In this document: one piece after another, positions 51,974-61,694 of the stretch
Numbering within the stretch: the stretch's first letter is position 1
Layout of the letters: the number at the start of each line of letters is the position of its first letter
NCBI RefSeq assembly: GCF_963666545.1
Contig: NZ_OY762899.1
Location: 744,001 to 808,000 of the forward strand
DNA: 64,000 nucleotides
Source: an uncultured Bacteroides sp.
GTDB taxonomy: Bacteria; Bacteroidota; Bacteroidia; Bacteroidales; Bacteroidaceae
Direction of reading: 5' to 3'
The notes under the pieces: generated by a model
Databases searched by the model: none
Seen by the model: only the letters and a program-made list of their open reading frames with translations
What the model was told of the DNA's origin: nothing
Translations under genes and position numbers: made by a program

Positions 51974-53410
51974 ATGAGAAAGAAAAGTACACTCCTTTTA
52001 TTGCTGCTAGTTGGATTTTTAGTATCCTGCCAAAGCAATAAATCGGCAGAAAAAGTTTTTAATATAGTCGATTATGGAGCTAAAGGAGACAGCTTAACCG
52101 ATAATGTTGAAGCGATTCAGGAAGCCATTGATGCCTGTAACAAAGCGGGTGGCGGACAAGTAGTGGTTCCATCCGGTGGTGTCTATATGACAAGCCCTAT
52201 TACTCTTGCTTCCTTTGTCGATTTACATGTTGAGGCTAATGCTAAGTTATTAGCTAATCCGAATGAGAGTGTATATACAAAAAGTGCCTTCAAAAAGAAT
52301 CGTGGAGAAGGAATGATGTGGATCAGTGGTGAGAATCTTAAAGATGTCAGTATTTCCGGCCAGGGAGAAATCAATGGCAATGGGGTGGCGTTTATGGGCA
52401 AAGAATTGAGTGACTCTTATGAACTGAAACCGGTTCATCAATTTGATCCCAGACCTCATCTTATCACCATTATAGGAGGAAAGAACATTCGTATTCAGGA
52501 TGTCAACATTACTAATTCAGCTTATTGGGCTCTTCATTTGGTCGGGTGCAATGACGTAGTGGTGCAAGGTATAACCTTACTCAATAATCTTAAAGTGCGC
52601 AATGGCGATGGCATTGATGTGGATCATTCAAAAAATGTGCGCATCAGTGACTGCTATATTGAGTCCGGCGATGATTGCATTTGCCTGAAGAATAGACGAG
52701 AATATGAAGAATGGGGACCTTGTGAAAACATCACAGTAACCAATTGCATCATGACCTCCCGTTCTTGTGCCATTAAGATTGGTTCGGAAAATATGGATCG
52801 TATCAGTCACGTTGTGTTTGATAATTGTATCATTAAAGCGAGCAATCGGGGTATAGGTATTCAAAACCGTGATGAAGGCGTAGTGGAGAATGTGGTATTC
52901 TCAAACATCACCATTGATTGCCAATTCTTCTCTGATGTTTGGTGGGGTAAATCAGAGCCCATCTATGTGACAGCTTATCCTCGCAAAGCGGGAGATCACA
53001 AGGATGCCGGCTGGCGTTTCCCAAAAGGCACCACAGAGTGTAATGTAGGTGCCGTTACAAACATCTACTTCAGTAACATTAAGTGTGAAAGTGAGAATGG
53101 AGTATTTGTGGGTGGTGATTCGAAAGAAAAGATTAAGAACATCTATTTCGATCAAGTAGATTTATATATCTTCAAACGTACCAATTTCATTGGTGGAGTT
53201 TATGACAAACGTCCTTGCGATGGTGATCAGTTCGTGAAAGGAACTACGGCCGGGTTCTACTTTGATACAGCCTCAGATATTGTGATCCGTAACTCATCTG
53301 TTCGCTGGGGAGATGTTCGTCCACCGTATTTCGGAGAAGTGCTAGAGCAACATAACGTCGACAATCTAACAACGTTCAACTTAATGGGTAAGAAGGCAAC
53401 AAGTAATTAA
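51974..53410 (+). CDS. GH28 polygalacturonase-like lipoprotein
   Basis: The 478-residue protein has a lipoprotein signal peptide (VGFLVSCQ, Cys19) and a right-handed beta helix of the glycoside hydrolase 28 type: FNIVDYGAKGDSLTDNVEAIQ, VVPSGGVYMTSPI, then the active-site strings NGDGIDVDHS (about 210) and SGDDCICLKN (about 230), which supply the expected Asp residues. The usual GHG and RIK motifs are replaced by RSCAIKIGSE and RGIGIQ, as in exo-acting or rhamnogalacturonan-type members. It probably removes galacturonate from pectic oligosaccharides. It ends the susCD operon; a terminator follows 24 nt later. Confidence 0.91.
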   Translation: MRKKSTLLLLLLVGFLVSCQSNKSAEKVFNIVDYGAKGDSLTDNVEAIQEAIDACNKAGGGQVVVPSGGVYMTSPITLASFVDLHVEANAKLLANPNESVYTKSAFKKNRGEGMMWISGENLKDVSISGQGEINGNGVAFMGKELSDSYELKPVHQFDPRPHLITIIGGKNIRIQDVNITNSAYWALHLVGCNDVVVQGITLLNNLKVRNGDGIDVDHSKNVRISDCYIESGDDCICLKNRREYEEWGPCENITVTNCIMTSRSCAIKIGSENMDRISHVVFDNCIIKASNRGIGIQNRDEGVVENVVFSNITIDCQFFSDVWWGKSEPIYVTAYPRKAGDHKDAGWRFPKGTTECNVGAVTNIYFSNIKCESENGVFVGGDSKEKIKNIYFDQVDLYIFKRTNFIGGVYDKRPCDGDQFVKGTTAGFYFDTASDIVIRNSSVRWGDVRPPYFGEVLEQHNVDNLTTFNLMGKKATSN

Positions 53411-53433
53411 TTAGAGTTTACAACTCACATCAG

Positions 53434-53480
53434 AACTCCGGGCATTATGCAATTATTGATTGTTGATGCCTGGAGTTTTT
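53434..53480 (+). terminator. Rho-independent terminator of the second PUL
   Basis: AACTCCGGGCAT (53434-53445) pairs with ATGCCTGGAGTT (53466-53477), 12 bp with one G-T pair, followed by T residues. It starts 24 nt after the GH28 stop. Confidence 0.82.
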
Positions 53481-53548
53481 CTTTCATAGCAATGAACAAC
53501 CCCAAGTGTTTCGCTGTTATTTCTAGTTAAGAAACGAAGCATTGATTT

Positions 53549-54718
53549 ATGATACAACGAATATTAGCCATTCTGGCAATCGCTCTTATTATTCCTGACA
53601 TCTATATTTATCGGATACATATCATCCGATTAACAGATAGTTTATTTTTGCGTACGCTCTATTTTGTCCCTTCTTTACTCCTTTTAGCGGGACTGGTTTT
53701 TCTCATTCTCTCCGCGGAAGGTTCGTTTATAAGCCAGCACAGTCGCTGGGTAGGTTGGTTCGCAGTCCTCTTTTTCCTATTTACATTGCCCAAGATACTC
53801 TTTATGCTTTGCTCACTCATCGGACTACCTTTCAAATTTGCACTCCACTGGCCTCAAACGCCTTTTATTTATGCGGGATTGATACTGGCTGCTTCACTTG
53901 CAGGCATTATACTATACGGTTCGTTCGTGGGCAAAACACGTTTTGAAGTCAAAGAGGTAAACTTTGCCTCTTCCAAACTACCAAAAGCCTTCAACGGTTA
54001 TCGCATCGTGCAATTATCGGATATTCACATCGGTAGTTGGGAGGGCAATGAAAAGGCAATGCAAGAAGCGGTGAACAAAGTGAACGCATTGAATCCTGAT
54101 TTGATTGTATTCACCGGCGATTTAGTGAATAACCGTGCCGACGAACTCGATGGTTTTCAGGATATTCTAGCCAAACTGAAAGCTAAAGATGGTATTTATT
54201 CCATCTTAGGTAATCATGATTACGGCCCCTACTATCGTTGGAAAAGTAAGATTGATCAAGCAAAGAATCTGGTTGAACTGGAAAAAAGGCAAAAGCAATT
54301 GGATTGGAAACTGCTAAATAATTCTCATGCTATTCTGCACAAGGCTAATGATAGTATTGCATTAATAGGAGTAGAAAATGAAGGAGAGCCCCCTTTCTCT
54401 CAGCATGGTGATTTACCCAGAGCCTCAGAAGGTACAGAAAACATGTTTCAATTATTACTTAGTCATAACCCGACTCACTGGAGAAGAGAAGTTCTTCCGA
54501 AGTCAAATGTGGATCTGATGCTTGCCGGACATACACACGCTATGCAGATGGCATGGGGACACCACTCGCCTTCTTCATTCGTTTACCCGGAATGGAGCGG
54601 AATGTACAAAGAAGGGGAACGTGGATTGTATGTCAATGTGGGGCTAGGCTTCGTGGGAATACCTTTCCGCTTTGGTGCATGGCCGGAGATTACCGTGATT
54701 ACTCTTCAAGCTAACTGA
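53549..54718 (+). CDS. Membrane-anchored calcineurin-like metallophosphoesterase
   Basis: The 389-residue protein has about four N-terminal membrane helices (IQRILAILAIALIIPDIYIY, LYFVPSLLLLAGLVFLIL, WFAVLFFLFTLPKILFMLC, TPFIYAGLILAASLAGIILY). A metallophosphoesterase domain follows with the metal ligands QLSDIHIGS (about 151), VFTGDLVNNRADE, LGNHDYG, LSHNPTH and AGHTHAMQM. This YkuE-like arrangement is seen in envelope phosphodiesterases; the substrate (a lipid-linked or nucleotide phosphate) is unknown. Its 3' end overlaps the convergent sbcC gene by eight nt. Confidence 0.88.
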   Translation: MIQRILAILAIALIIPDIYIYRIHIIRLTDSLFLRTLYFVPSLLLLAGLVFLILSAEGSFISQHSRWVGWFAVLFFLFTLPKILFMLCSLIGLPFKFALHWPQTPFIYAGLILAASLAGIILYGSFVGKTRFEVKEVNFASSKLPKAFNGYRIVQLSDIHIGSWEGNEKAMQEAVNKVNALNPDLIVFTGDLVNNRADELDGFQDILAKLKAKDGIYSILGNHDYGPYYRWKSKIDQAKNLVELEKRQKQLDWKLLNNSHAILHKANDSIALIGVENEGEPPFSQHGDLPRASEGTENMFQLLLSHNPTHWRREVLPKSNVDLMLAGHTHAMQMAWGHHSPSSFVYPEWSGMYKEGERGLYVNVGLGFVGIPFRFGAWPEITVITLQAN

Positions 54719-57700
54719 TTTCAATCCGGCTTTTACCATTGACTGATTTATGAACTCGTACCTGCACGGCAATTCGTTCGCTCATCTCCTGTACATGAGA
54801 GATGACTCCGATCTTACGTCCTTGCATTTGCAACATTTCAAGGGCTTCCATGGCAGTGCGCAAACTATCAGCGTCAAGTGATCCGAATCCTTCATCAATA
54901 AACAAGGATTCTACCTGCAAATTATTGCTTGATAAGGAAGACAAACCCAGTGCTAAAGCCAACGAAATAAGGAACGACTCACCACCCGAGAGCGAATAAA
55001 CCGTGCGTACTTCGTCGCACATGTCACCATCTACCACTTGCAAGGCAAGAGTTTCGGGTACTTGCTGCAACTTATAACGACGAGACAAGTAAGAAAGGTG
55101 TTTATTGGCGTGAAGCAATAGCAAATTGAGCGTGTAACTTTGGGCTATCACTTTAAATTTATTGCCATCCGCACTCCCTATGAGCTTATTTAGTTTTTCC
55201 CATCGTACCGCTATTTCCTGCTTCTCTTTCAGTTCTTTCTCAATGCTTTGCAAACGAATGCGATTTTGTTCTTGCTGCAACAGTTTTGCCTCCAACAGAG
55301 AAAACTTCCGGTCGTTTTCCTCATTCGCCGTTTGCTGTACAGCAATTGTTTCAGGCAGACTGTCGGGTGATTCAATCAATGCTTTTTTCTCAGCCAGTTC
55401 CTGAATCGTACTATTTAGTTGCCGCATTTCGCCTTGCAAACCGGCTATACGACTACGACAAAGTTCCACTTCTTTGCGATCGGTATCCAACAAAGTATTT
55501 AGTTCGGTTTCTTTATGACGCACAGCTGCTTCAGCCGCATCCACGGTCTTGCCTCGTAACAATGCTCCACGTTCTGTTCGATAGCGTTGCAACTCTTCGC
55601 TTGCCGTGGTAAATCGCTTTTGTTCTTTTTCCTCCGAAGCTAGTAGTAAACTCAACTTTTCCTTGGCTGCTTCCACTTCCTGCAACAACAGATGACTCGC
55701 TGAAATAGTGCTACGTAGCGCCTCGCAACTGTTGCGCAATCGCTTCACCTTTCCATCCTGTTGTTGCCACTCAGTATAGAGTTGTTGGTATTGGTGTAGT
55801 TTCACTGAAAGTTCGTGAAGATGCAACTTTACACCTTCCAGTTGTTCCTCAAAGGATTTGAATAATCGCTCAGCTTCTTGCTTACGAGCAGCAAACAGAA
55901 TAGAGAGATCTTTCGCTTCCTGCCGTTCCACCGAAAGCGAAAGAGCAAATTCATTTCCGGCCTGCTGCATTAGTTGTGCCGAGAGTGCACTTTCTTGCTC
56001 CTGCCGTGCACCGAACTGAGAAGATAATTGTCCTTCTTCCCGCTGCAAATGAATGAGTTCACTCTTCAAGGAAATCGTGCGATTATTTAATTGTTGCAAT
56101 TCCGCCGAAGCTGCCTGATACTCCTGTTCTATGCCCCGATAGATTGTATCGGCCACTTCGCCGTGCCCGCCGTAAGGATGTTCCTTACTGCCACATACAG
56201 GACAAGCCTCTCCCTCAAGAAGTTGGCCACGCAACTCTGATACACTCTGATTCATAGCCATGCGTGCATTATCATACACTCGTTGGAGCGTCTTAACCTG
56301 CGTCTCTTTGAGAGTAAACTGCTGAGCCAACCCGTCCATTTCTTTTTCCGAATTCTCTCTCTTGACACGCAATGCGGAAAGTTGAACGGTTAGTTCTTGC
56401 AACTCGTGAAGTACCTTGCTCCAGTCCAAAGCTGTCTGCCGGACTTGCTGCAAGCGAGTTTGTTCTTGCGTCAGGCGAGTTTGCTCCTTGCCCAATGCTT
56501 CGATACCAAAAGCATTCAGGCGAACCTGCAACTCATCATCTGCTTGCTGAAGCAGTAAGAGCAATTTTTCAGCCTGAAATAAAGTCATTTCTGCCTGCTG
56601 CAATTCAGATTCTATGCTGGGTACAGCTCCAGCGACATCACTTGATTCTGTATTTTCTCTTGCAACCACACCGTGGGTTTCCCCTCTCAATTCCTCAGCA
56701 GCCATAATCTGACGCAAATCAGGCGAATGCAATTCTCCCCGATAAGCCAGCATACGTTTCTCCTTCGCCACCACTACTGCCCTGCCCTCTTCAGTCTGTT
56801 TGTGTACGGTTTGCAAAGAATCATTAGCCTGAGCATAAACCTTTTGCGCTGTTTGTATCTGTACATCCAATGCACGTGCCTTGTTCAACTCCGGTTGCAA
56901 AGCCACACATTGTTGCCGGAAAGTTTCTATGTTTTGTATGCGAATTCCCAATCCTGCTTCTAATTCTTTCAACTTGGTACTTTGTGCCCCTTCTTCTTGT
57001 TGCTTCTTAGCAAATAGTTCCTGTTGAAGAACGAAAGTACGAAGCGTAGTGAGCTGCTCCTTTAGTGCTGAGAGCTGCTTCACTCCTGCTTCACGAAGCA
57101 CAATAAGTTCTCCCTTTTCTCTCATCAAGATGTCTACTTCCTCTTGAGGCAACAATTCGATGAGCCCCACACTCTCCTTCACTCGCCTGAAAGCCTCATC
57201 GGCTGCCTTGCTATGCGCATACACCTCGCGAGAGATACGTGAGTAAATCTCCGTTCCTGTCAATTTTTCCAAAAGTTCCGCCTTTGCCGATTCCTTTGAT
57301 TTCAGAAAGGTAGCAAAATCGTTCTGAGCTAACAATACCGTACGGGTAAACTGATCATAAGTCAACCCCACCAATACAGTCAACTGCGCAAGTAGTTCTG
57401 TTTTTGTACCTTGCAACTCCTCTTCAGTATCCAGATCAATGATCTCCATCACCTGGGGCTGCAATGAACCTGTCGATTTGCTTCTGGCTCTGCGCACCGA
57501 CCAACGAGAACGATAGCGACGCCCCGTAGCCGCCAGAAAATCAACCTCAGCGAATCCCTCTCCTGTGCCTCTTCGCAATATATTCCGGACATCCGACTGA
57601 TTGATTAAGTTATCGCCCACATCCTGCAGATAGAGGCTCTCACCCGAAGCAGCAAAGCGGGGTGCTTTGTCGTAAAGTGCCAGACAAAGCGCATCAAGTA

Positions 57701-57836
57701 TCGTCGACTTTCCTGCACCCGTAGGTCCGGATATTGCAAAGATACCGGCTGATAAAAGAGGTTCTGCGGTAAAATCAACTTCAAACATTCCTTCTATGGA
57801 TGCCAGATTCTTTAATCGGATAGAGAGTATTTTCAT
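54711..57836 (-). CDS. sbcC: SbcC exonuclease subunit (Rad50-like ATPase)
   Basis: The 1041-residue protein has an N-terminal Walker A GPTGAGKSTILDALCLALY (Gly37 onward) and long coiled coils. A zinc hook GEACPVCGSKEHPYGG lies near the middle, and the C-terminal ABC part has YSLSGGESFLISLALALG and SLFIDEGFGSLDADSLRT (Walker B). With SbcD it forms the Mre11/Rad50-type nuclease that opens hairpins and processes DNA ends. It lies 20 nt downstream of sbcD in one operon. The stop codon overlaps the convergent metallophosphoesterase gene. Confidence 0.95.
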   Translation of the reverse strand: MKILSIRLKNLASIEGMFEVDFTAEPLLSAGIFAISGPTGAGKSTILDALCLALYDKAPRFAASGESLYLQDVGDNLINQSDVRNILRRGTGEGFAEVDFLAATGRRYRSRWSVRRARSKSTGSLQPQVMEIIDLDTEEELQGTKTELLAQLTVLVGLTYDQFTRTVLLAQNDFATFLKSKESAKAELLEKLTGTEIYSRISREVYAHSKAADEAFRRVKESVGLIELLPQEEVDILMREKGELIVLREAGVKQLSALKEQLTTLRTFVLQQELFAKKQQEEGAQSTKLKELEAGLGIRIQNIETFRQQCVALQPELNKARALDVQIQTAQKVYAQANDSLQTVHKQTEEGRAVVVAKEKRMLAYRGELHSPDLRQIMAAEELRGETHGVVARENTESSDVAGAVPSIESELQQAEMTLFQAEKLLLLLQQADDELQVRLNAFGIEALGKEQTRLTQEQTRLQQVRQTALDWSKVLHELQELTVQLSALRVKRENSEKEMDGLAQQFTLKETQVKTLQRVYDNARMAMNQSVSELRGQLLEGEACPVCGSKEHPYGGHGEVADTIYRGIEQEYQAASAELQQLNNRTISLKSELIHLQREEGQLSSQFGARQEQESALSAQLMQQAGNEFALSLSVERQEAKDLSILFAARKQEAERLFKSFEEQLEGVKLHLHELSVKLHQYQQLYTEWQQQDGKVKRLRNSCEALRSTISASHLLLQEVEAAKEKLSLLLASEEKEQKRFTTASEELQRYRTERGALLRGKTVDAAEAAVRHKETELNTLLDTDRKEVELCRSRIAGLQGEMRQLNSTIQELAEKKALIESPDSLPETIAVQQTANEENDRKFSLLEAKLLQQEQNRIRLQSIEKELKEKQEIAVRWEKLNKLIGSADGNKFKVIAQSYTLNLLLLHANKHLSYLSRRYKLQQVPETLALQVVDGDMCDEVRTVYSLSGGESFLISLALALGLSSLSSNNLQVESLFIDEGFGSLDADSLRTAMEALEMLQMQGRKIGVISHVQEMSERIAVQVRVHKSVNGKSRIEIS

Positions 57837-57856
57837 CTATTGAAAAGTTTCATTCG

Positions 57857-59101
57857 TTATTGATTGTCGCCTACAGACAATGCCTGATAAGCCTCTTGAA
57901 AAAGAGCAACCATATCATCGGGCATCTCAGCCTGATAAATTCTTTCGAAAGCAGATCGGGCTATTTGCAAAGGATCCATAGCCTCCAAGCCTTCCGTCAT
58001 CTGCTGTTCAGTTGAGTCAGAACCTTGCTCTTTGCGGTAAGCGGAAACAATACGGGCCAAGCGAACATGCTTGTCTTGCAGCACCTCCTCTACCTGATTG
58101 CGGAACATCGGTTCGGGTTCAGTAAGCAACACTTTTACTTCCAGATAAGGAGCAAGGTTCGAATCCGTTTTTGCAGGAAGATTCCTCAATAGTTCCAACA
58201 CTTCTTCCGGTGAAACAGCTTCACCCAAGGGCACGCTAAGCAAGGAAACAAGCGGAATATATTCCCTCCTCTCTATGGATTGAAGCTTTCCATCAGCCAA
58301 TGTTACCAACACCGCACCCTGTTTGTAGTTTCGCTCGGCAAACGACATAGGCAGCGGACTGCCGGCATAGCGTACATTCTCCCTACCGGACACACGTTGC
58401 GCTTTGTGTGTATGTCCCAGAGCCGTATAAGCAATCCGTTCATCGAACGTTTCGGGTGATACACATTCCAAGCCTCCAATAATGGTTCTCTCACTATAAT
58501 CTCGTTCGGCTATTTCAGAGCCTGTGGCTTGTAAATGTCCGATGGCCACCACGGCCTGCTTGTCACTCTTCCGCAACAAGGCATGTTCCAAGAGTTGTTT
58601 ATAAAACTCCTTCACGCCCGCAGCATACGGATTTCCTTCCGTCTCTACCGAAGGATAATCACCTTGGCGCAAAAAAGGCACAGCCATGCACAACGCTTCC
58701 ACTTCGCCGGCTGCATTCTTTAACTCCACAATGAGCTCATCATAGAGCAACACGCCTTCCTTTTTAGGTACAACACCCTTAATCTCCGTACGCATCTCCT
58801 GTAGCAACGGCAGGGGTGCTTCCAAACGTGCCGCCGAGTCATGATTGCCGGCAACAATCACTAATTGCAGTGAAGGGTTCTCGCTAGTAACGCGACTGAG
58901 AAAACGATAGAACATCCGTTGGGAAGCCGCAGAAGGGTTGGATACATCAAACACATCGCCCGCTATAATAAGCACATCAATGTTGTTCTGTTTCAGTTCA
59001 ACAGCGAGCCAATCGAGAAAGTGTTGATGTTCCTCCGCACGCTCAAAGCCAAAGAAACTTTGTCCCAAATGCCAGTCGGCAGTATGCAGTATACGTACCA
59101 T
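57857..59101 (-). CDS. sbcD: SbcD exonuclease subunit (Mre11-like)
   Basis: The 414-residue protein has the Mre11/SbcD metal-binding series: ILHTADWHLGQSFFG, DVLIIAGDVFDVSNP, VIVAGNHDSAARL, AIGHLQATGSE and TALGHTHKAQRV. It is the nuclease partner of SbcC, acting as manganese-dependent 3'-5' exonuclease and hairpin endonuclease. It is the first gene of the sbcDC pair. The PerR gene ends 17 nt upstream on the same strand, so the three may share a transcript, which would tie end repair to peroxide stress (inference). Confidence 0.95.
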   Translation of the reverse strand: MVRILHTADWHLGQSFFGFERAEEHQHFLDWLAVELKQNNIDVLIIAGDVFDVSNPSAASQRMFYRFLSRVTSENPSLQLVIVAGNHDSAARLEAPLPLLQEMRTEIKGVVPKKEGVLLYDELIVELKNAAGEVEALCMAVPFLRQGDYPSVETEGNPYAAGVKEFYKQLLEHALLRKSDKQAVVAIGHLQATGSEIAERDYSERTIIGGLECVSPETFDERIAYTALGHTHKAQRVSGRENVRYAGSPLPMSFAERNYKQGAVLVTLADGKLQSIERREYIPLVSLLSVPLGEAVSPEEVLELLRNLPAKTDSNLAPYLEVKVLLTEPEPMFRNQVEEVLQDKHVRLARIVSAYRKEQGSDSTEQQMTEGLEAMDPLQIARSAFERIYQAEMPDDMVALFQEAYQALSVGDNQ

Positions 59102-59118
59102 TACTTTCCATTAATTAG

Positions 59119-59547
59119 TCACTTATTATTTAAACAATTCTTACAGACCCCTTTATAGTAGTAATGAATTTCAGTCACCTGATGTCCCTCTATATCGTTT
59201 GCCACCACCTCTTTCATATCCACTTGAAGGAATAGATCATAAATCTTGCCACACTTCTTACATAAGAAATGTGAATGAGGAGTGATGTCGCCATCAAAAC
59301 AAACATTTCGCTCATCAATTGTGAGCATCTGTGCTGCCCCTTGATCAACCAATAGTCTTAATGTATTGTAAACCGTTGTTTTTGACAGCGTAGGTATTGC
59401 AGGAGAGAGTGCCGAATAGATTTCTTCAACAGAAGGGTGAGTTTTATGTTCCAACAAATACTCCATAATTGCCATGCGTTGCACAGATGGTTTTACCTGG
59501 TGGTTAAGTAGATATTCTACTGCGTTTGTCATATTATAAATTTTCAA
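59119..59547 (-). CDS. perR: PerR-type Fur family peroxide-sensing regulator
   Basis: The 142-residue Fur-fold protein has a winged-helix N-terminus (SVQRMAIMEYLLEHKTHPSV, TLSKTTVYNTLRLLVDQGAA). It has every regulatory ligand of Bacillus PerR at the same number: His37, Asp85, His91, His93 and Asp104, with structural-zinc pairs Cys96/Cys99 and Cys135/Cys138. Asp85 (FDG), where Fur has Glu, is the residue that marks PerR and peroxide sensing by metal-catalysed oxidation. An alternative start at 59532 would shorten it by five residues and shift these numbers. A near-ideal promoter lies upstream (59571-59601). Confidence 0.85.
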   Translation of the reverse strand: MKIYNMTNAVEYLLNHQVKPSVQRMAIMEYLLEHKTHPSVEEIYSALSPAIPTLSKTTVYNTLRLLVDQGAAQMLTIDERNVCFDGDITPHSHFLCKKCGKIYDLFLQVDMKEVVANDIEGHQVTEIHYYYKGVCKNCLNNK

Positions 59548-59570
59548 TCATTATATCTTGTTTCCGCAGG

Positions 59571-59601
59571 CAAAGGTAAAAAAACATTTTACCCGAACAA
59601 A
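59571..59601 (-). promoter_or_regulatory. Consensus promoter of perR
   Basis: On the minus strand TTTG (59601-59598), 19 nt, then TACCTTTG (59578-59571), an exact Bacteroides promoter, 24 nt before the ATG at 59547. Confidence 0.8.
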
Positions 59602-59604
59602 TGC

Positions 59605-59641
59605 TTTAAAGAACTTTTTCTTTAATGAAAAAAGCTTTAAA
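59605..59641. promoter_or_regulatory. Nested inverted repeat between perR and nadE promoters
   Basis: TTTAAAG-aac-TTTTTC and GAAAAA-ag-CTTTAAA are inverted around a six-nt centre: two nested perfect arms of 7 and 6 bp. The element starts four nt beyond the perR -33 box and about 46 nt before the nadE -7 box. It could be an autoregulatory operator; it does not match the Bacillus PerR box closely. Confidence 0.5.
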
Positions 59642-59686
59642 CACAGGTATTTCGGGGTTTTAGCAAACTTATTGAATAATATTTTC

Positions 59687-59694
59687 TATTTTTG
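59687..59694 (+). promoter_or_regulatory. -7 box of nadE
   Basis: TATTTTTG, 53 nt before the ATG at 59748. No well-placed TTTG. Confidence 0.6.
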
Positions 59695-59747
59695 CATGAA
59701 TAGATATTGCAACCGGAAACAGATTGCAGCAAATTGACTAAAGAATT

Positions 59748-61679
59748 ATGGTGAATCATGGATTTGTGAAAGTAGCAGCAGCAGTGCCTCACGTAAAGGT
59801 TGCCGACTGCAAAACGAACGCCCAACAAATAGAAAACATTATTGTTAATGCTGAAAAAGAAGGTGTACAACTCGTTGTATTTCCTGAACTGTGCATTAGT
59901 GGATATACGTGTGGGGATCTTTTCGCACAACAATTACTTATCGAAGAAGCCGAAATGGCTCTTGTACAGATACTGAACAACACCCGTCAACTTGGTATTA
60001 TCTCTGTCCTGGGTATGCCGCTAGGTGTCGATTCGATGCTATTAAATGCAGCAGTGGTCATTCAAAGAGGGAAAATATTAGGAATCGTTCCTAAAACTTA
60101 TCTACCTAATTATAAAGAATTCTACGAACAACGATGGTTCACCTCGGCTGCCGCCGCCGCAACGCTAACAAGCATGCGCCTTTGCGGAGAAAGAGTACCT
60201 CTTGGAGTCAACCTCGTATTTGACGCTTGCGGCACCACTTTTGGAATTGAGATTTGCGAAGATCTGTGGTCAGCTATTCCTCCAAGCTCAGCACTCGCTT
60301 TGCAAGGTGCCGAAATATTACTGAATCTTTCGGCCAGCAACGAAAGCATCGGCAAGCATACTTACCTGCGTTCACTTATCAGTCAGCAGTCTGCCCGATG
60401 CATAGCAGGTTATGTGTTTGCTTCATGCGGATTTGGTGAGTCTACCACCGATATCGTCTTTTCCGGTAACGGACTTATCTACGAAAACGGTACATTATTG
60501 GCAGGTAGCCAGCGATTCTCGCACGAAGAACAACTCATTATCAGTGAAATAGATGCAGAACGCCTGCGTTCAGAACGACGTACCAATACCACTTTTGCTA
60601 CCAACCGATCTTTGTTCGTCATTAAAGAGCCCATTCATGTTCAGGCAGAATTGGTAAATACCAAGGAATTGAACTTAACCCGTACGCTCGATGCACATCC
60701 GTTTGTGCCGCAAGGAGAAGCATTGAAAGAACGTTGCGAAGAAATCTTTTCCATTCAGGTGGGCGGATTGTCACAACGCATTGTGCATACCGCAGCAAAA
60801 ACAGCCGTCATAGGTATCTCCGGTGGATTGGATTCTACACTTGCCCTGCTCGTTTGCGTCAAAACATTCGATAAACTGGGGCTTTCTCGTGATGGCATTC
60901 TGGGAATTACCATGCCCGGCTTCGGCACAACCGATCGAACCTATAACAATGCTTTGGATTTGATGCGGTCACTCGGTGTCTCCATCCGTGAGATAGACAT
61001 CAAAGCGGCCTGCATCCAACACTTTGCGGACATAGGGCACGATATCAATGTGCACGATGTGACATACGAAAATTCTCAGGCTCGGGAACGCACGCAAATC
61101 TTGATGGACATAGCCAATCAAACCAATGGAATGGTGATCGGCACAGGAGATCTTTCGGAACTGGCACTGGGATGGGCTACGTACAACGGCGACCACATGT
61201 CGATGTATGGCGTTAACTCCAGCATCCCTAAAACATTAGTAAAATACTTGGTGCAATGGGTGGCAGAAAACGGAGTGGACGAAGCATCTCGCATCACCTT
61301 ATTAGATATAGTCGATACTCCTATCAGTCCCGAGTTGATTCCAGCCGATGAGAATGGCAATATCATACAAAAGACGGAAGATCTTGTCGGCCCTTACGAA
61401 TTGCACGACTTCTTTCTCTATCACTTTATGCGTTTCGGATTTCGCCCCGCCAAAATACTCTATCTGGCTTCCCTCGCTTTTAAAGAGGTGTACGACCGTG
61501 ATACGATAAAGAAATGGCTGCATACATTCTTCCGCCGTTTCTTCGCCCAACAGTTCAAGCGTTCTTGCTTGCCCGACGGTCCGAAAGTAGGAAGCATCTC
61601 CATCAGTCCCCGTGGCGACTGGCGTATGCCAAGTGACGCCTCATCGGCCGCCTGGTTACAGGAGATTGAAGAGCTATAA
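59748..61679 (+). CDS. nadE: Glutamine-dependent NAD(+) synthetase
   Basis: The 643-residue protein is the two-domain glutamine-dependent type. The N-terminal nitrilase-like glutaminase has VVFPELCISGYTCGDLF, PKTYLPNYKEFYE and GIEICEDLWS (Glu, Lys, Cys triad; Cys near 170). The C-terminal ATP-pyrophosphatase has VIGISGGLDSTLALLV (PP-loop, near 357) and GTGDLSELALGWATYNGDH. It amidates nicotinate adenine dinucleotide to NAD with ammonia from glutamine. It appears monocistronic, with its own -7 box and a hairpin after the stop. Confidence 0.95.
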   Translation: MVNHGFVKVAAAVPHVKVADCKTNAQQIENIIVNAEKEGVQLVVFPELCISGYTCGDLFAQQLLIEEAEMALVQILNNTRQLGIISVLGMPLGVDSMLLNAAVVIQRGKILGIVPKTYLPNYKEFYEQRWFTSAAAAATLTSMRLCGERVPLGVNLVFDACGTTFGIEICEDLWSAIPPSSALALQGAEILLNLSASNESIGKHTYLRSLISQQSARCIAGYVFASCGFGESTTDIVFSGNGLIYENGTLLAGSQRFSHEEQLIISEIDAERLRSERRTNTTFATNRSLFVIKEPIHVQAELVNTKELNLTRTLDAHPFVPQGEALKERCEEIFSIQVGGLSQRIVHTAAKTAVIGISGGLDSTLALLVCVKTFDKLGLSRDGILGITMPGFGTTDRTYNNALDLMRSLGVSIREIDIKAACIQHFADIGHDINVHDVTYENSQARERTQILMDIANQTNGMVIGTGDLSELALGWATYNGDHMSMYGVNSSIPKTLVKYLVQWVAENGVDEASRITLLDIVDTPISPELIPADENGNIIQKTEDLVGPYELHDFFLYHFMRFGFRPAKILYLASLAFKEVYDRDTIKKWLHTFFRRFFAQQFKRSCLPDGPKVGSISISPRGDWRMPSDASSAAWLQEIEEL

Positions 61680-61694
61680 CTTTCATAAATAGCA

